Source: Leptolyngbya sp. RL_3_1 (GTDB taxonomy: Bacteria; Cyanobacteriota; Cyanobacteriia; Phormidesmidales; Phormidesmidaceae). From it: a stretch of 38,948 bases of DNA. Where the stretch lies: assembly GCA_012032425.1 (NCBI GenBank), contig JAAUQE010000003.1, positions 1 to 38,948 of the forward strand. Direction: 5' to 3'. Below the pieces are notes generated by a model. It made no database searches. It saw only the letters and a list, made by a program, of their open reading frames with translations, and was not told where the DNA came from. This document shows positions 8,614 through 17,174 of the stretch, piece by piece (positions within the stretch are counted from its first letter, which is position 1; the number at the start of each line of letters is the position of its first letter). A program made the position numbers and the translations under genes.

Positions 8614-8849
8614 CCTACCAGCCCGCCGCTGCAATTCAACTTTTGAGAAGATTTCTTAACCGAGTTTTTCATGAATTTCACCGGATGAGAGACCTGGCAA
8701 AGCCCCGTAAACTAGCGAAATGCTCCCTGATGACAGCCGGTTGTTCACCGAGAAAATGAATCACCGCATCGACCAAGGGCACTACACCGTCACCGAGAAG
8801 TAAGCTACAGTCTAGGAGAATCTAAAGAAAACCTTAAGCGCAAGGCGTC

Positions 8850-9062
8850 ATGAATCCATACCTATTGCGTCAGTTTTGGGGTCTGATTGAAGCCTCTCAA
8901 AAAAACCTGCTGTTGTCCTTAGATGACAGTCATTTGGTTCACTGGTTGATGGAGCGCATCACTGGAGAGCAGGAGCTAGATGCGACTGAAGTCGATCGGC
9001 TCACCCATTACGCCCGGTCCCACGTCGCCCTGATTCGAGACCTAGCCAGCGATCGCGGCTAG
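8850..9062 (+). CDS. Small conserved cyanobacterial protein (70 aa), function unknown
   Basis: The protein is MNPYLLRQFWGLIEASQKNL... with no cysteine, signal peptide or TM helix. It is acidic and mostly helical in composition, ending LTHYARSHVALIRDLASDRG. It looks like one of the short proteins widespread in cyanobacteria, but no function can be assigned. AAGGCG ahead of the ATG is a plausible ribosome site. The downstream spacer holds a small CTACAG/CTGTAG inverted repeat near 9108-9122 that could end the transcript weakly. Confidence 0.65.
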   Translation: MNPYLLRQFWGLIEASQKNLLLSLDDSHLVHWLMERITGEQELDATEVDRLTHYARSHVALIRDLASDRG

Positions 9063-9347
9063 AGACCTGCGATGCTAGTAAGCATGAATATGTGTCAAGG
9101 CTCCAGCTACAGTCGCTGTAGCCGTAGATTCAAAATTATTTCTGCTTGGTCATTTAAGCATTTCAATGGTTTTCTTGGCCCATGCCATGGCGAACCCCTC
9201 GCAAACTGTGTCGTAGAATGCAAAAACATTTCGGAAGGCGTTGGACTGTAAATCAGTGTGAAGCATTCTGATATTTTGATCGAAAAGGCTAACTTCAGAA
9301 GTTGGTCCTGACGAATGTGTGTTTTGTGAAGCGAGTGAGGTGTGAAT

Positions 9348-10423
9348 ATGAAAAAGATCGGTCTTTTAGGGATTGCGTTGACGCTGACCCTGACAGCCTG
9401 TGGGGGTGCTGATACCACGGGTGGAAGTGCTCCTGCTGGTGATGGGGGTGAATCTACCGAAAGCGCCGCTGGCGGTAGCCGCTTGCAGACGGTCCTAGAT
9501 CGCGGCCAGTTGGTCTGCGGTGTTGACGGTGGTATCCCTGGGTTTAGCTTTGTGGATGAAAGCGGTACTTATTCCGGCCTGGACGTTGATGTTTGTCGGG
9601 CAGTTGCCGCCGCCTTGTTTGATGATCCCGATGCCGTTGAGTATCGTCGTTTGGATTCCACCGAGCGCTTTACCGCCCTGGCCGGTGGCGAAGTTGATAT
9701 GCTCTCTCGGAATACAACTTGGACCATTAGCCGCGACACCCAGGTGGGTCTAGAGTTTGCCCCGACCACCTTCTTTGACGGTCAGGGCATGATGGTGCGC
9801 GCCGACAGCGGCATCACTGACTTAGAAGGGTTTGCGGGTCGGGCTATTTGCGTGGAAACCGGGACCACCACCGAGCTTAACCTCACTGACCAGATGCGTA
9901 AGCTTGGGGTGGAGTTTGAGCCTGTCGTGTTTCAGGATGCTAACGCAGCTTATGCCGCCTACGATGAAGGCCGCTGTGAAGGCATGACCTCCGACAAGTC
10001 TCAGTTGGTTGCCCGTCGTAGCACCCTGCCTACTCCGGATGATCACACTGTTTTAGAAGTCACCATGTCGAAAGAGCCCCTTGGGCCAGTGACCTTGAAC
10101 AACGATTCCGCTTGGTTTGACGTGGTTAAGTGGGTCACCTACGGCCTCATCCAGGCAGAAGAGTTCGGCATCACCTCTGAGAATGTGGGCGATTTCACCG
10201 GTGGCGATGACCCGAATATTGCCCGCTTCCTGGGTGAAGAAGGCACCCTGGGTACTGACATGGGTATCCCCAATGACTTTATGCTGCGGGTGGTTACCCA
10301 TGTGGGTAACTATGGCGAGGTCTATGATCGCAATTTAGGGGCGGGTTCTCAGTTTGGCTTGGAGCGTGGCCAAAACGCCTCTGGACCGAGGGAGGTCTCA
10401 TGTATGCGCCTCCTTTCCGCTAA
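9348..10423 (+). CDS. natF: Amino-acid ABC transporter substrate-binding lipoprotein (NatF/AapJ type), frameshift near 3' end
   Basis: This is the periplasmic binding protein of a polar amino acid importer. The leader ends in the lipobox LTAC, with lipid Cys18 when starting at the ATG preceded by GAGTGAGG. Family motifs are LVCGVDGGIPGFSFVDESG, GLDVDVCRAVAAALF, DMLSRNTTWTISRD, CVETGTTTELNL, EGMTSDKSQL and AKGT-type loops replaced by KEPLGPVTLNNDSAW. As read, the frame ends SGPREVSCMRLLSAKV. Adding one C to the run near 10376-10378 gives ALWTEGGLMYAPPFR and a TAA at 10421-10423, the normal family C-terminus. The break is therefore almost certainly a one-base sequence error. The gene heads the natF-natG-natH-ATPase cluster. 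Confidence 0.87.
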
Positions 10424-10464
10424 GGTCTAGGCATTTGTCTTGACAAGACTAGTCTGATTCGCCC

Positions 10465-10503
10465 CAATGGGGCTTCGATGCAAGTCGAAGCCCCCATTGT
10501 TTT
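10465..10503 (+). terminator. Rho-independent terminator or attenuator between binding-protein and permease genes
   Basis: A 14-bp stem is formed by 10465-10478 (CAATGGGGCTTCGA) and 10485-10499 (one bulged C), with loop TGCAAG and tail TTTT at 10500-10503. Located 42 bp after the restored natF stop, it would let most transcripts end after the binding protein, a common way to make more binding protein than permease. Confidence 0.8.
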
Positions 10504-10709
10504 AGGGTGCCATTATTTTTGCTGGGCCATGATGGTGCTATGGAAACAATGGCATCACGGTAACTAATGAAACTTTCTTTGCTGGGCATTTTGCCTTATG
10601 GTTCTAATCAACCTAAGGGATAAGGGTTATCTCTATATTTCAGTTTCACCTGGGAGGAGGAGCCTGCTTTAGGAATGGATACCAATCCTGTCAATAGGAC
10701 GGACGGTTG

Positions 10710-11891
10710 ATGGTCAGCAATTCAGATCACGAAACTTCTTTTAGCTTAAAAGCACTTTTGCGCGACGAGCGCTTTTGGAAAATTGCCTTCCAAGTCATTA
10801 CCCTACTGGTTGTGGTACTTTTGTTTGCCTTTTTTATCGGCAACCTCAACCGTAACTTAACCCGGCAAGGCAATCCTTTTGGGTTTGGCTTCTTAGTGAA
10901 CCCGGCGGGTTTCAGCATTGGGGAAAGTGCGATCAAGTACCAGCCCCAGGATCCCTACTGGAAAGCGTTGATGGTGGGTCTCTCTAATACGATCACCTTG
11001 ATCGTTGCTGGAATTGTTTTCACCACGATGCTAGGGGTAGCTGCGGGAATCGCTAGCTTTTCACAAAACTGGTTGCTCTACAAGCTCAGCCGCATTTATG
11101 TGGGTTTGGTGCGAAATGTTCCGCTGTTGCTCCAGCTCTTTTTCTGGTACTTCGCCGTTTATGGGGCACTTCCCCGGCCCGAAGACCAAATTCAGGCTTT
11201 GAACTGGTTCTTTTTGAATAACCGAGGTGTTTACGTCCCTTGGCCCTCGACTGCGGCGTTAGCCCTAACGGGTCTGGCCGCGATCACCATTGGCATCATC
11301 ATGGCTTTCCTATTATGGAATTGGCGCACTAAGATTCGGGTGGAAACCGCTACTGGAGGGCAAGCCCAACTGTATGGCATCGCAGGCTTAGCCGTGATTG
11401 TGCTGTTGATTGTCTGCTTCGGTCTCAACTGGCAAGCCCCTCAAGGGGTAGAAGGCGGTGGGGTAACCGGGGGTTTACGCCTCTCGCGTGAATATGTCGC
11501 AGCGCTATCAGCGCTAGTGTTTTACACGTCTGCCTTTGTGGCTGAAATTGTCAGAGCAGGCATCCAGTCGGTATCAAAAGGTCAGTGGGAAGCGGCACGA
11601 TCGCTGGGTATCCCAGCGGGCGCAGCGATGCAGCTTGTGGTTTTCCCCCAAGCCATGCGGGTGATTATCCCCCCCATGAATAGCGAGTACATGAACCTCA
11701 CTAAGAACACCAGCTTGGCTTTTGCGGTGGCCTTTCCAGAAATGTATTCCATTGCCACCACCACCTACAACCAAACCGGTCGTCCCGTAGAGGTCTTTGT
11801 GGTCCTGATGGCCACCTATCTGCTGATGTGTCTGTTGATCACCGTCCTCATGAACCAGCTCAACCGAGCGGTGCAGTTTAAGGAGCGCTAA
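10710..11891 (+). CDS. natG: Polar amino-acid ABC transporter permease (NatG/AapQ type)
   Basis: This inner-membrane subunit of the His/Glu/Gln/Arg permease family has about eight hydrophobic segments. The N-terminal half has the long insert typical of AapQ-type permeases. The C-terminal EAA loop binding the ATPase is EAARSLGIPAGAAMQLVVFPQAMRVIIPP split over residues ~290-320, with FVAEIVRAGIQSVSKGQ before it. The ATG at 10710 follows AGGACGG and gives 393 residues; a TTG one codon upstream is a less likely start. natH follows after 3 bp. The frame is intact. Confidence 0.88.
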   Translation: MVSNSDHETSFSLKALLRDERFWKIAFQVITLLVVVLLFAFFIGNLNRNLTRQGNPFGFGFLVNPAGFSIGESAIKYQPQDPYWKALMVGLSNTITLIVAGIVFTTMLGVAAGIASFSQNWLLYKLSRIYVGLVRNVPLLLQLFFWYFAVYGALPRPEDQIQALNWFFLNNRGVYVPWPSTAALALTGLAAITIGIIMAFLLWNWRTKIRVETATGGQAQLYGIAGLAVIVLLIVCFGLNWQAPQGVEGGGVTGGLRLSREYVAALSALVFYTSAFVAEIVRAGIQSVSKGQWEAARSLGIPAGAAMQLVVFPQAMRVIIPPMNSEYMNLTKNTSLAFAVAFPEMYSIATTTYNQTGRPVEVFVVLMATYLLMCLLITVLMNQLNRAVQFKER

Positions 11892-11894
11892 ATC

Positions 11895-13112
11895 ATGACC
11901 ACAACGACTCCTGATTCATTTTCTTCAGCGCCTCCTGAAATCGTTAAGAAGGGCCCCGTGGCCTGGATGCACAAGAACCTGTTTAGCGGCTGGTTTAATA
12001 GCTGCTTGACGATCGTGATTGGGTTGATTTTAGGGCTAGGAGCCTATCGCATGATCACTTGGGCTTTTACCACAGCCCAGTGGATCGTGATTCCGAACAA
12101 CATTGGTCTGTTCATGACCGGTACCTATCCCTCGGATCTGTACTGGCGCGTCTGGGTCATGCTTGCCGTGCTTTGTGCCCTGGGGGGACTTTCTTGGGGC
12201 ATCATTGCCCGCAATCTGCCGACCCTATTCAGCCGCAATGTGCTGATTGGGATCGGAGTGGTTTGCGCCTTCTTTGTCCTGTTTCCGCCCACCCGTCCCA
12301 GCAGCCAGATTCTGCTGCCCATGGTGGCCATTGTGGCGGCTACCGCCTGGGTGGGACGGATTGCTGGTAAATCTAAGCCGGGTTTAGGGAAGTGGCTTTC
12401 TTTAGCTTGGGGCCTATCCTATCTGCTGTCCCTATGGCTCGTCGGCGGTAGCCTGGGTCTGGAAGCCGTTTCCACCAATGATTGGGGGGGGCTGGTCTTA
12501 ACGCTCATTGCCGCAGTTAGCGGCATTGCCCTCTGCTTCCCTCTAGGGCTTTTGATGGCCTTGGGACGCCGCAGTGCCTTGCCTGTCGTCCGGTGGCTAT
12601 CCACGGCCTACATTGAGGTGGTGCGTGGCGTACCTCTAGTGGCCTTCCTGTTTATGGGTCAGGTGATGATCCCGTTGTTTTTGCCGGAGGGGGCTCGCCC
12701 GGATCGGGTGTTGCGGGCAATTATTGCTTTGGCCCTTTTCAGTGCGGCCTATTTGGCTGAGAATGTCCGGGCGGGTTTACAAGCGATTCCCCGAGGCCAG
12801 CAGGAAGCGGCCATGTCCATGGGCATGAGTACCCCCATCACTTTAGTTCTGATTATTTTGCCCCAAGCCCTCAAGATTGCTATTCCAGCGATTGTGGGTC
12901 AGTTTATTAGCTTGTTTCAAGACACGACCTTGCTGGCGATCGTGGGCTTGGCCGAGCTTTTAGGGATTGGAGGATCAATTTTGGCGAACCCAACCTATCT
13001 GGGTCGATACGCTGAAGTGTATTTGTTCCTGGGGGTGATTTACTGGTTTTTCTGTTACGCCATGTCCCTGGGGAGCCGCAAGATTGAGGAAATGCTGAAT
13101 ACCGAGAACTAA
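11895..13112 (+). CDS. natH: Polar amino-acid ABC transporter permease (NatH/AapM type)
   Basis: This is the second permease, 405 residues, which would form a heterodimer with the preceding one. It has multiple TM helices and the signature VRGVPLVAFLFMGQVMIPLFLP. The EAA loop is NVRAGLQAIPRGQQEAAMSMG followed by TPITLVLIILPQALKIAIPAIVGQF, and the C-terminus is SRKIEEMLNTE. The frame is intact and starts 3 bp after natG stops, implying cotranscription. The family recognises acidic and neutral polar amino acids in Anabaena N-II; specificity here is inferred from family only. Confidence 0.88.
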   Translation: MTTTTPDSFSSAPPEIVKKGPVAWMHKNLFSGWFNSCLTIVIGLILGLGAYRMITWAFTTAQWIVIPNNIGLFMTGTYPSDLYWRVWVMLAVLCALGGLSWGIIARNLPTLFSRNVLIGIGVVCAFFVLFPPTRPSSQILLPMVAIVAATAWVGRIAGKSKPGLGKWLSLAWGLSYLLSLWLVGGSLGLEAVSTNDWGGLVLTLIAAVSGIALCFPLGLLMALGRRSALPVVRWLSTAYIEVVRGVPLVAFLFMGQVMIPLFLPEGARPDRVLRAIIALALFSAAYLAENVRAGLQAIPRGQQEAAMSMGMSTPITLVLIILPQALKIAIPAIVGQFISLFQDTTLLAIVGLAELLGIGGSILANPTYLGRYAEVYLFLGVIYWFFCYAMSLGSRKIEEMLNTEN

Positions 13113-13302
13113 ACCCTGGTCACATCCAAGCCCGTAGTTTGCCCTACGGTAAAAACTCAAGTTTTCAAGTTGGATGGGGTTTAGACCTCTTGTGTAACAG
13201 TTAGCTGCTTGTTTTCAGGGGAGCTGTTTGGGGTATTGCACAATTGATCTATCCCCTATCTCTCATTTGTATCAACTATCGAACTTTACGGAGATCTCAC
13301 CC

Positions 13303-14081
13303 ATGACCCAGTCCCAAACCGAAACCGCTCCCATGGATCAGAAATTAGGTGAGCCCGTCATTATCGCTAAGGACGTAGAAAAGTGGTACGACAATGGTTT
13401 TCATGTGCTCAAGGGGGTGAGCCTGACCGTTTATCGCGGTGAAGTGGTGGTGGTGATGGGGCCATCCGGCTCCGGTAAATCCACCTTCATCCGCACCTTT
13501 AATGCCTTAGAGCCCTATCAAAAGGGCAGCATTGAGGTGGATGGCATTACCCTGGCCCACGATCTAAAAAACATTGAGGCCATTCGCCGGGAAGTGGGGA
13601 TGGTGTTCCAGCAGTTCAACCTATTCCCCCACCTAACGGTGCTACAGAACATTACCCTCGCGCCGATTTGGGTGCGTCGCTGGCCTAAGGCCAAAGCCCA
13701 AGAGGTGGCGATGCAGCTCCTAGAGCGGGTCGGTATTTTAGAGCAGGCCAACAAGTTTCCGGGACAGCTTTCCGGTGGTCAGCAGCAGCGGGTGCGATCG
13801 CCCGTTCCCTAGCCATGCAACCCAAAGCCATGCTGTTTGATGAGCCCACCTCTGCCCTAGACCCTGAGATGGTGCGAGAAGTCCTGGATGTGATGCGCAC
13901 TCTAGCCAGTGAGGGCATGACGATGGTTTGCGTCACCCACGAGGTCGGCTTTGCGCGAGAGGTGGCCGATCGCGTGGTGCTCATGGATGGCGGGGTTTTG
14001 GTGGAAGAGAACACCCCTGATGCCTTCTTTAACGATCCTCAGGAGGAGCGCAGCAAGAAGTTTCTCTCGCAAATTCTGTAG
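13303..14081 (+). CDS. Amino-acid ABC transporter ATPase (AapP/BgtA type), one apparent frameshift
   Basis: Cytosolic ATPase of the importer, about 259 residues once joined. It shows Walker [11 protein letters not shown]-loop [17 protein letters not shown], signature LSGGQQQR, Walker [17 protein letters not shown] and the switch histidine in CVTHEVGFA. Just after the signature the frame reads RVRSPVP and stops. Restoring one G at 13791-13794 gives [13 protein letters not shown], the invariant family sequence, so this is a sequence indel, not decay. The ATG at 13303 after ACGGAGATCTC is chosen over an upstream in-frame ATG at 13228. The gene is separated from natH by 190 bp and may have its own promoter. 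Confidence 0.9.
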
Positions 14082-14146
14082 GGCTAACCGTTTTCCAGCT
14101 TCCTAGCGGAACGTGCCTGTGAGCGTTGACTCATCGGGTACTCAGG

Positions 14147-15262
14147 TTAGAGAGCACTCAGGTGATTGATGGTGCTGAGCAGTGCCTCAATCCAGGGTGC
14201 GCTGATGCTGCCTTCGGGCGCTAAAAGTACCTGGTAAGTTAAACCGCTGGTGGATAGTAGTTTGTCGTACGCTTGGGCGACCTGATGGGATGAGGCGATC
14301 GCGATTAATGGCGGCAACGCTGCTGGTTGATAAACGCTGATATCTCGAATGTCTAGGGCAAAGGCTCCGGGTTGAAAGTGGGGATTGAGCTGACCGTCAT
14401 ACTCAAACTTACTCAGCATGAGCTGGAATGCGCAGACTTGGGTTGCGTTCAGCGGTGGCGCATTCGCAACGGTGCGGGCTCTAAATGTGGCGATCAAGTT
14501 AGCAAAGGGGATTTCAATGGCCTGCCATTGGCCTTTTGTGGTGTCAAAAGAGCCACAGTAAGCGGCCCCATCCCAGGCGGGGCGATCGCGCAAAATCAGC
14601 TTGTACCGTTGCCCGTCTCCCCGGACCTGTAATCTCAACCCCTGCCATTCGCCCAAGTCATAGGGGGGCTCAAAGTTGCGGGTGCGAACCGACACAAATC
14701 CGCCCGAATTTTGAGTAGACACTTGGCCCGCAAACTGGGCATAGTCGTGATCTAAACGGAGACTGCTAGCACTCACGCCACCCATCACCACATCATCGAC
14801 AGCGCCCCAAGCCTCAGTCAATTCAGAGGAGGCTCGCTGGAATTGAAATAATGGAACGGTCCGACGGGCAGAGGTGGCTTGCACAATCGGGATCACCGTA
14901 GCGAGATCGAGACCAGCCTCGGGAGGATGCCACCAGAGCAGCGATCGACCATTAGTCCACACTGTTTCTGGCAGCAGCGTTGATGCTCCCGAACTCAGCG
15001 TAAGACCTGAAGCGTTCAGCCCCAATGCCAGGGCTTTGGCCTGGTCTGTAGGTATCATTCCGAGCTGCCAAATATGCTGAGATCGGGTGGATGGCGAAGG
15101 CAGCGGTAAGGGTGAAGAATGGGCGAAATCCATGCCAAGCTTCTCTTGTAACCAACGAGTGTTGCCGATCAGGGGTATTTCGCCAAAAAAGCAAAAGGTT
15201 TCCAGGAGCCGCAACCAATCTCTCATCACGTCTGGGGTAGTACGGTGATTTGATGGGCTCAA
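14147..15262 (-). CDS. CIA30-domain protein with unusual flanking regions
   Basis: The 371-residue protein has a CIA30 (complex I intermediate-associated 30) beta-sandwich at ~145-312. It begins AWGAVDDVVMGGVSASSL and includes GQVSTQNSGGFVSVRTR, WQGLRLQVRGDGQRYKLILRD and FQPGAFALDIRDISVY. CIA30 proteins act in assembly of respiratory complex I in mitochondria; cyanobacterial members often carry a Rossmann (epimerase) domain. Here the N-terminal ~140 residues do not show a GxxGxxG motif, and a ~55-residue extension follows the domain. The function is unknown. The gene is convergent with the ABC ATPase, 65 bp apart. Confidence 0.72.
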   Translation of the reverse strand: MSPSNHRTTPDVMRDWLRLLETFCFFGEIPLIGNTRWLQEKLGMDFAHSSPLPLPSPSTRSQHIWQLGMIPTDQAKALALGLNASGLTLSSGASTLLPETVWTNGRSLLWWHPPEAGLDLATVIPIVQATSARRTVPLFQFQRASSELTEAWGAVDDVVMGGVSASSLRLDHDYAQFAGQVSTQNSGGFVSVRTRNFEPPYDLGEWQGLRLQVRGDGQRYKLILRDRPAWDGAAYCGSFDTTKGQWQAIEIPFANLIATFRARTVANAPPLNATQVCAFQLMLSKFEYDGQLNPHFQPGAFALDIRDISVYQPAALPPLIAIASSHQVAQAYDKLLSTSGLTYQVLLAPEGSISAPWIEALLSTINHLSAL

Positions 15263-15623
15263 TGGGCTCGGATGTGACCCACCCGCTTGAACCCTTTTGC
15301 CCTGACAATACTGCTAAAGACAGACCAAACGGGCACCCTTATATTAGGCCAGCGTGCTTTACCTGAGCTTAATACGCATCAGCCAGTCGATTAAGCCTGG
15401 ATGAAGCGTCCGGACTAACATTACGCGAGTTGGAAGGGTAGCTCTATGGATTGACCTGAATGGGGTTTCTAGAGATCTGTCAATGAGATCTTATATGCCC
15501 CCAATTAGATCGAGCTTCCCCTGCGATGTGGGTGGGCTACACCGCCTGCCACAGATAAGCCGCAGTTGTTCTCCATTCTTTAACCTATACCTTAGCCCTT
15601 AGTCTGGCTGACCCTTAGCGTTT
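15263..15623. other. 361-bp divergent spacer, nothing recognised
   Basis: This region lies between the 5' ends of the CIA30 gene and the glycosyltransferase gene and must hold both promoters. No open frame, repeat or clear -35/-10 pair could be supported by eye. Confidence 0.5.
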
Positions 15624-16877
15624 ATGCGGATTCTGATCTACTCCTACAACTACTATCCCGAACCCATCGGTATTGCTCCCCTGATGACGGAACTGGCAGA
15701 GGGACTGGTCCAACGGGGACATCATGTACGGGTGGTGACGGCCATGCCCAATTACCCAGAACGCAAAATCTATCCTGACTATCGGGGACGGATGTACACC
15801 GCAGAAAAGCGTAACGGCGTTCATATTCAGCGTTGCTATGTTTGGATTCGCCCTAATCCGGGTCTAGCCGCTCGGGTCCTGCTCGATGGCAGCTTTGTGG
15901 TACTGAGCTTTATTCAAGCCCTGCGGGGCTGGCGGCCTGACCTCATCCTTTACACCAGCCCTTCCTTACCAGCAGCGGTGCCTGTCGCCTTGCTCAAACT
16001 GCTTTACCGTTGCCCCACCGTCCTCAATCTGCAAGACATTTTGCCTGAGGCTGCTGTCCAAACCGGGCTGATCACGAATCCGGTGGCGATTCGTGTCTTC
16101 GAAGCCTTAGAAGCCTTTTGCTATGGCAGCGCCAGCCACATTAGTGTGATTGCCGAAGGATTCCGGCAAAACCTTCTGGGCAAAAAGGTTAAGAATCAGA
16201 AAATATCGATCATCTCCAATTGGGTCGATGTGAATTTCATTCGTCCGCTTCCGAAGTACGACAATGCGTTTCGCCAGCGCCATGGCTTAGGGGAAAAGTT
16301 TGTGGTGCTCTACTCGGGCAATATTGCTCGGACCCAGGGGATTAGCACGATTATTCGAGCCGCCTACAAACTCAAATCGGTGCCTGAAATCGCCTTTGTG
16401 ATTGTCGGTGAGCAAAGTCAACTGGCTGATCTAGAAAAGTTACGCCAAGAAATGGACGCCAATAATGTGCTGCTGCTCCCCTTTGCCCCTCGAGCCGAAT
16501 TGCCTGAAATGCTGGCTGCGGCTGATGTCGGCCTAATTATGCAGAAGCGTAACGTGGTTGGCTTTAATATGCCTTCTAAAACCCAGGTTCTGTTGGCCAG
16601 TGGTCGTGCCATTATTGCCTCAGTTCCGGCTGAAGGCACTGCTGCTCAAGCTGTACGTGCCAGCGGAGGTGGTGTGGTGGTGGAACCGGAGCGTCCTGTT
16701 GCTCTAGCTGATGCCATTTTTGACCTCTATAACCATCCTGAAAAAGTGCAGATGTTGGGTCAACAAGGACGGCAACATGCCCTCGAACACTACTCCTTCG
16801 AACAGGCGCTCAACCGTTATGAAAAATTGTTTGGCCAGATGACTACAGTCCCTAAGGCGACGGCAACGGTTTTCTAG
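15624..16877 (+). CDS. WcaI-family glycosyltransferase (GT4)
   Basis: The 417-residue GT-B enzyme transfers a sugar from an activated donor, probably in exopolysaccharide synthesis. The N-terminal domain starts MRILIYSYNYYPEPIGIAPL, followed by VRVVTAMPNYPERKIYPDYRG, the WcaI hallmark, and LQDILPEAAVQTGLI. The C-terminal donor-binding domain has VVLYSGNIARTQGIS, LLLPFAPRAELPEMLAAADVGLI and SKTQVLLASGRAIIAS. The name comes from E. coli colanic acid synthesis (putative fucosyltransferase); the cyanobacterial substrate is not known. It stands alone, with ~300 bp before glgP. Confidence 0.85.
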   Translation: MRILIYSYNYYPEPIGIAPLMTELAEGLVQRGHHVRVVTAMPNYPERKIYPDYRGRMYTAEKRNGVHIQRCYVWIRPNPGLAARVLLDGSFVVLSFIQALRGWRPDLILYTSPSLPAAVPVALLKLLYRCPTVLNLQDILPEAAVQTGLITNPVAIRVFEALEAFCYGSASHISVIAEGFRQNLLGKKVKNQKISIISNWVDVNFIRPLPKYDNAFRQRHGLGEKFVVLYSGNIARTQGISTIIRAAYKLKSVPEIAFVIVGEQSQLADLEKLRQEMDANNVLLLPFAPRAELPEMLAAADVGLIMQKRNVVGFNMPSKTQVLLASGRAIIASVPAEGTAAQAVRASGGGVVVEPERPVALADAIFDLYNHPEKVQMLGQQGRQHALEHYSFEQALNRYEKLFGQMTTVPKATATVF

Positions 16878-17174
16878 GATTGTCTCCGGGCTTCAGGACG
16901 TGATTTTGCCCGCGTGAAACTTCTGTTTGCTAAAGCTTCACGCCCAAAAAATGATGACTGATCAGTTTGGCCTCGCCGAATAGGTGCCTGTTATCCCAGA
17001 CCAAGTTTTTGACATTACTCGATCCCCAAAAGAGTGTTAAGGGTGGCCTGATTCGTTCAGATGAGCGTCACAATAGCGCTAACCCTGCTTGGATGAGCAC
17101 TGAGTGCTGATAATGGCGTTGTCAGGTTTTCTAAGAGTGGGACGGTACTTGCAAACGAACGGGTGGACTTCACT

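Larger units (their letters stand above)
8403..8849. other. 447-bp gene-free spacer with repeats
   Basis: No convincing gene is present. It holds a bulged hairpin at 8505-8525 (GCCATaGCC, loop TTAC, GGCATGGC) followed by TAGTGCGCCCCTAC, a sequence type common between cyanobacterial genes. It also holds a perfect 21-bp tandem duplication at 8572-8613. The rest is featureless. Confidence 0.55.

Noticed and set aside
9108-9122. Terminator after the 70-aa gene (CTACAG/CTGTAG)
   Set aside because: The stem is only 6 bp and no U tract follows directly; kept only as a remark in that gene's entry.
13303-14081. Calling the ABC ATPase, ndhD3, cupA and aas pseudogenes
   Set aside because: All catalytic motifs on both sides of each break are perfect and no other decay is seen.
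16905-16960. Terminator after the glycosyltransferase gene (GCGTGAA...TTCACGC)
   Set aside because: The stem is only 7 bp with a long loop and is followed by A, not T, on the plus strand.
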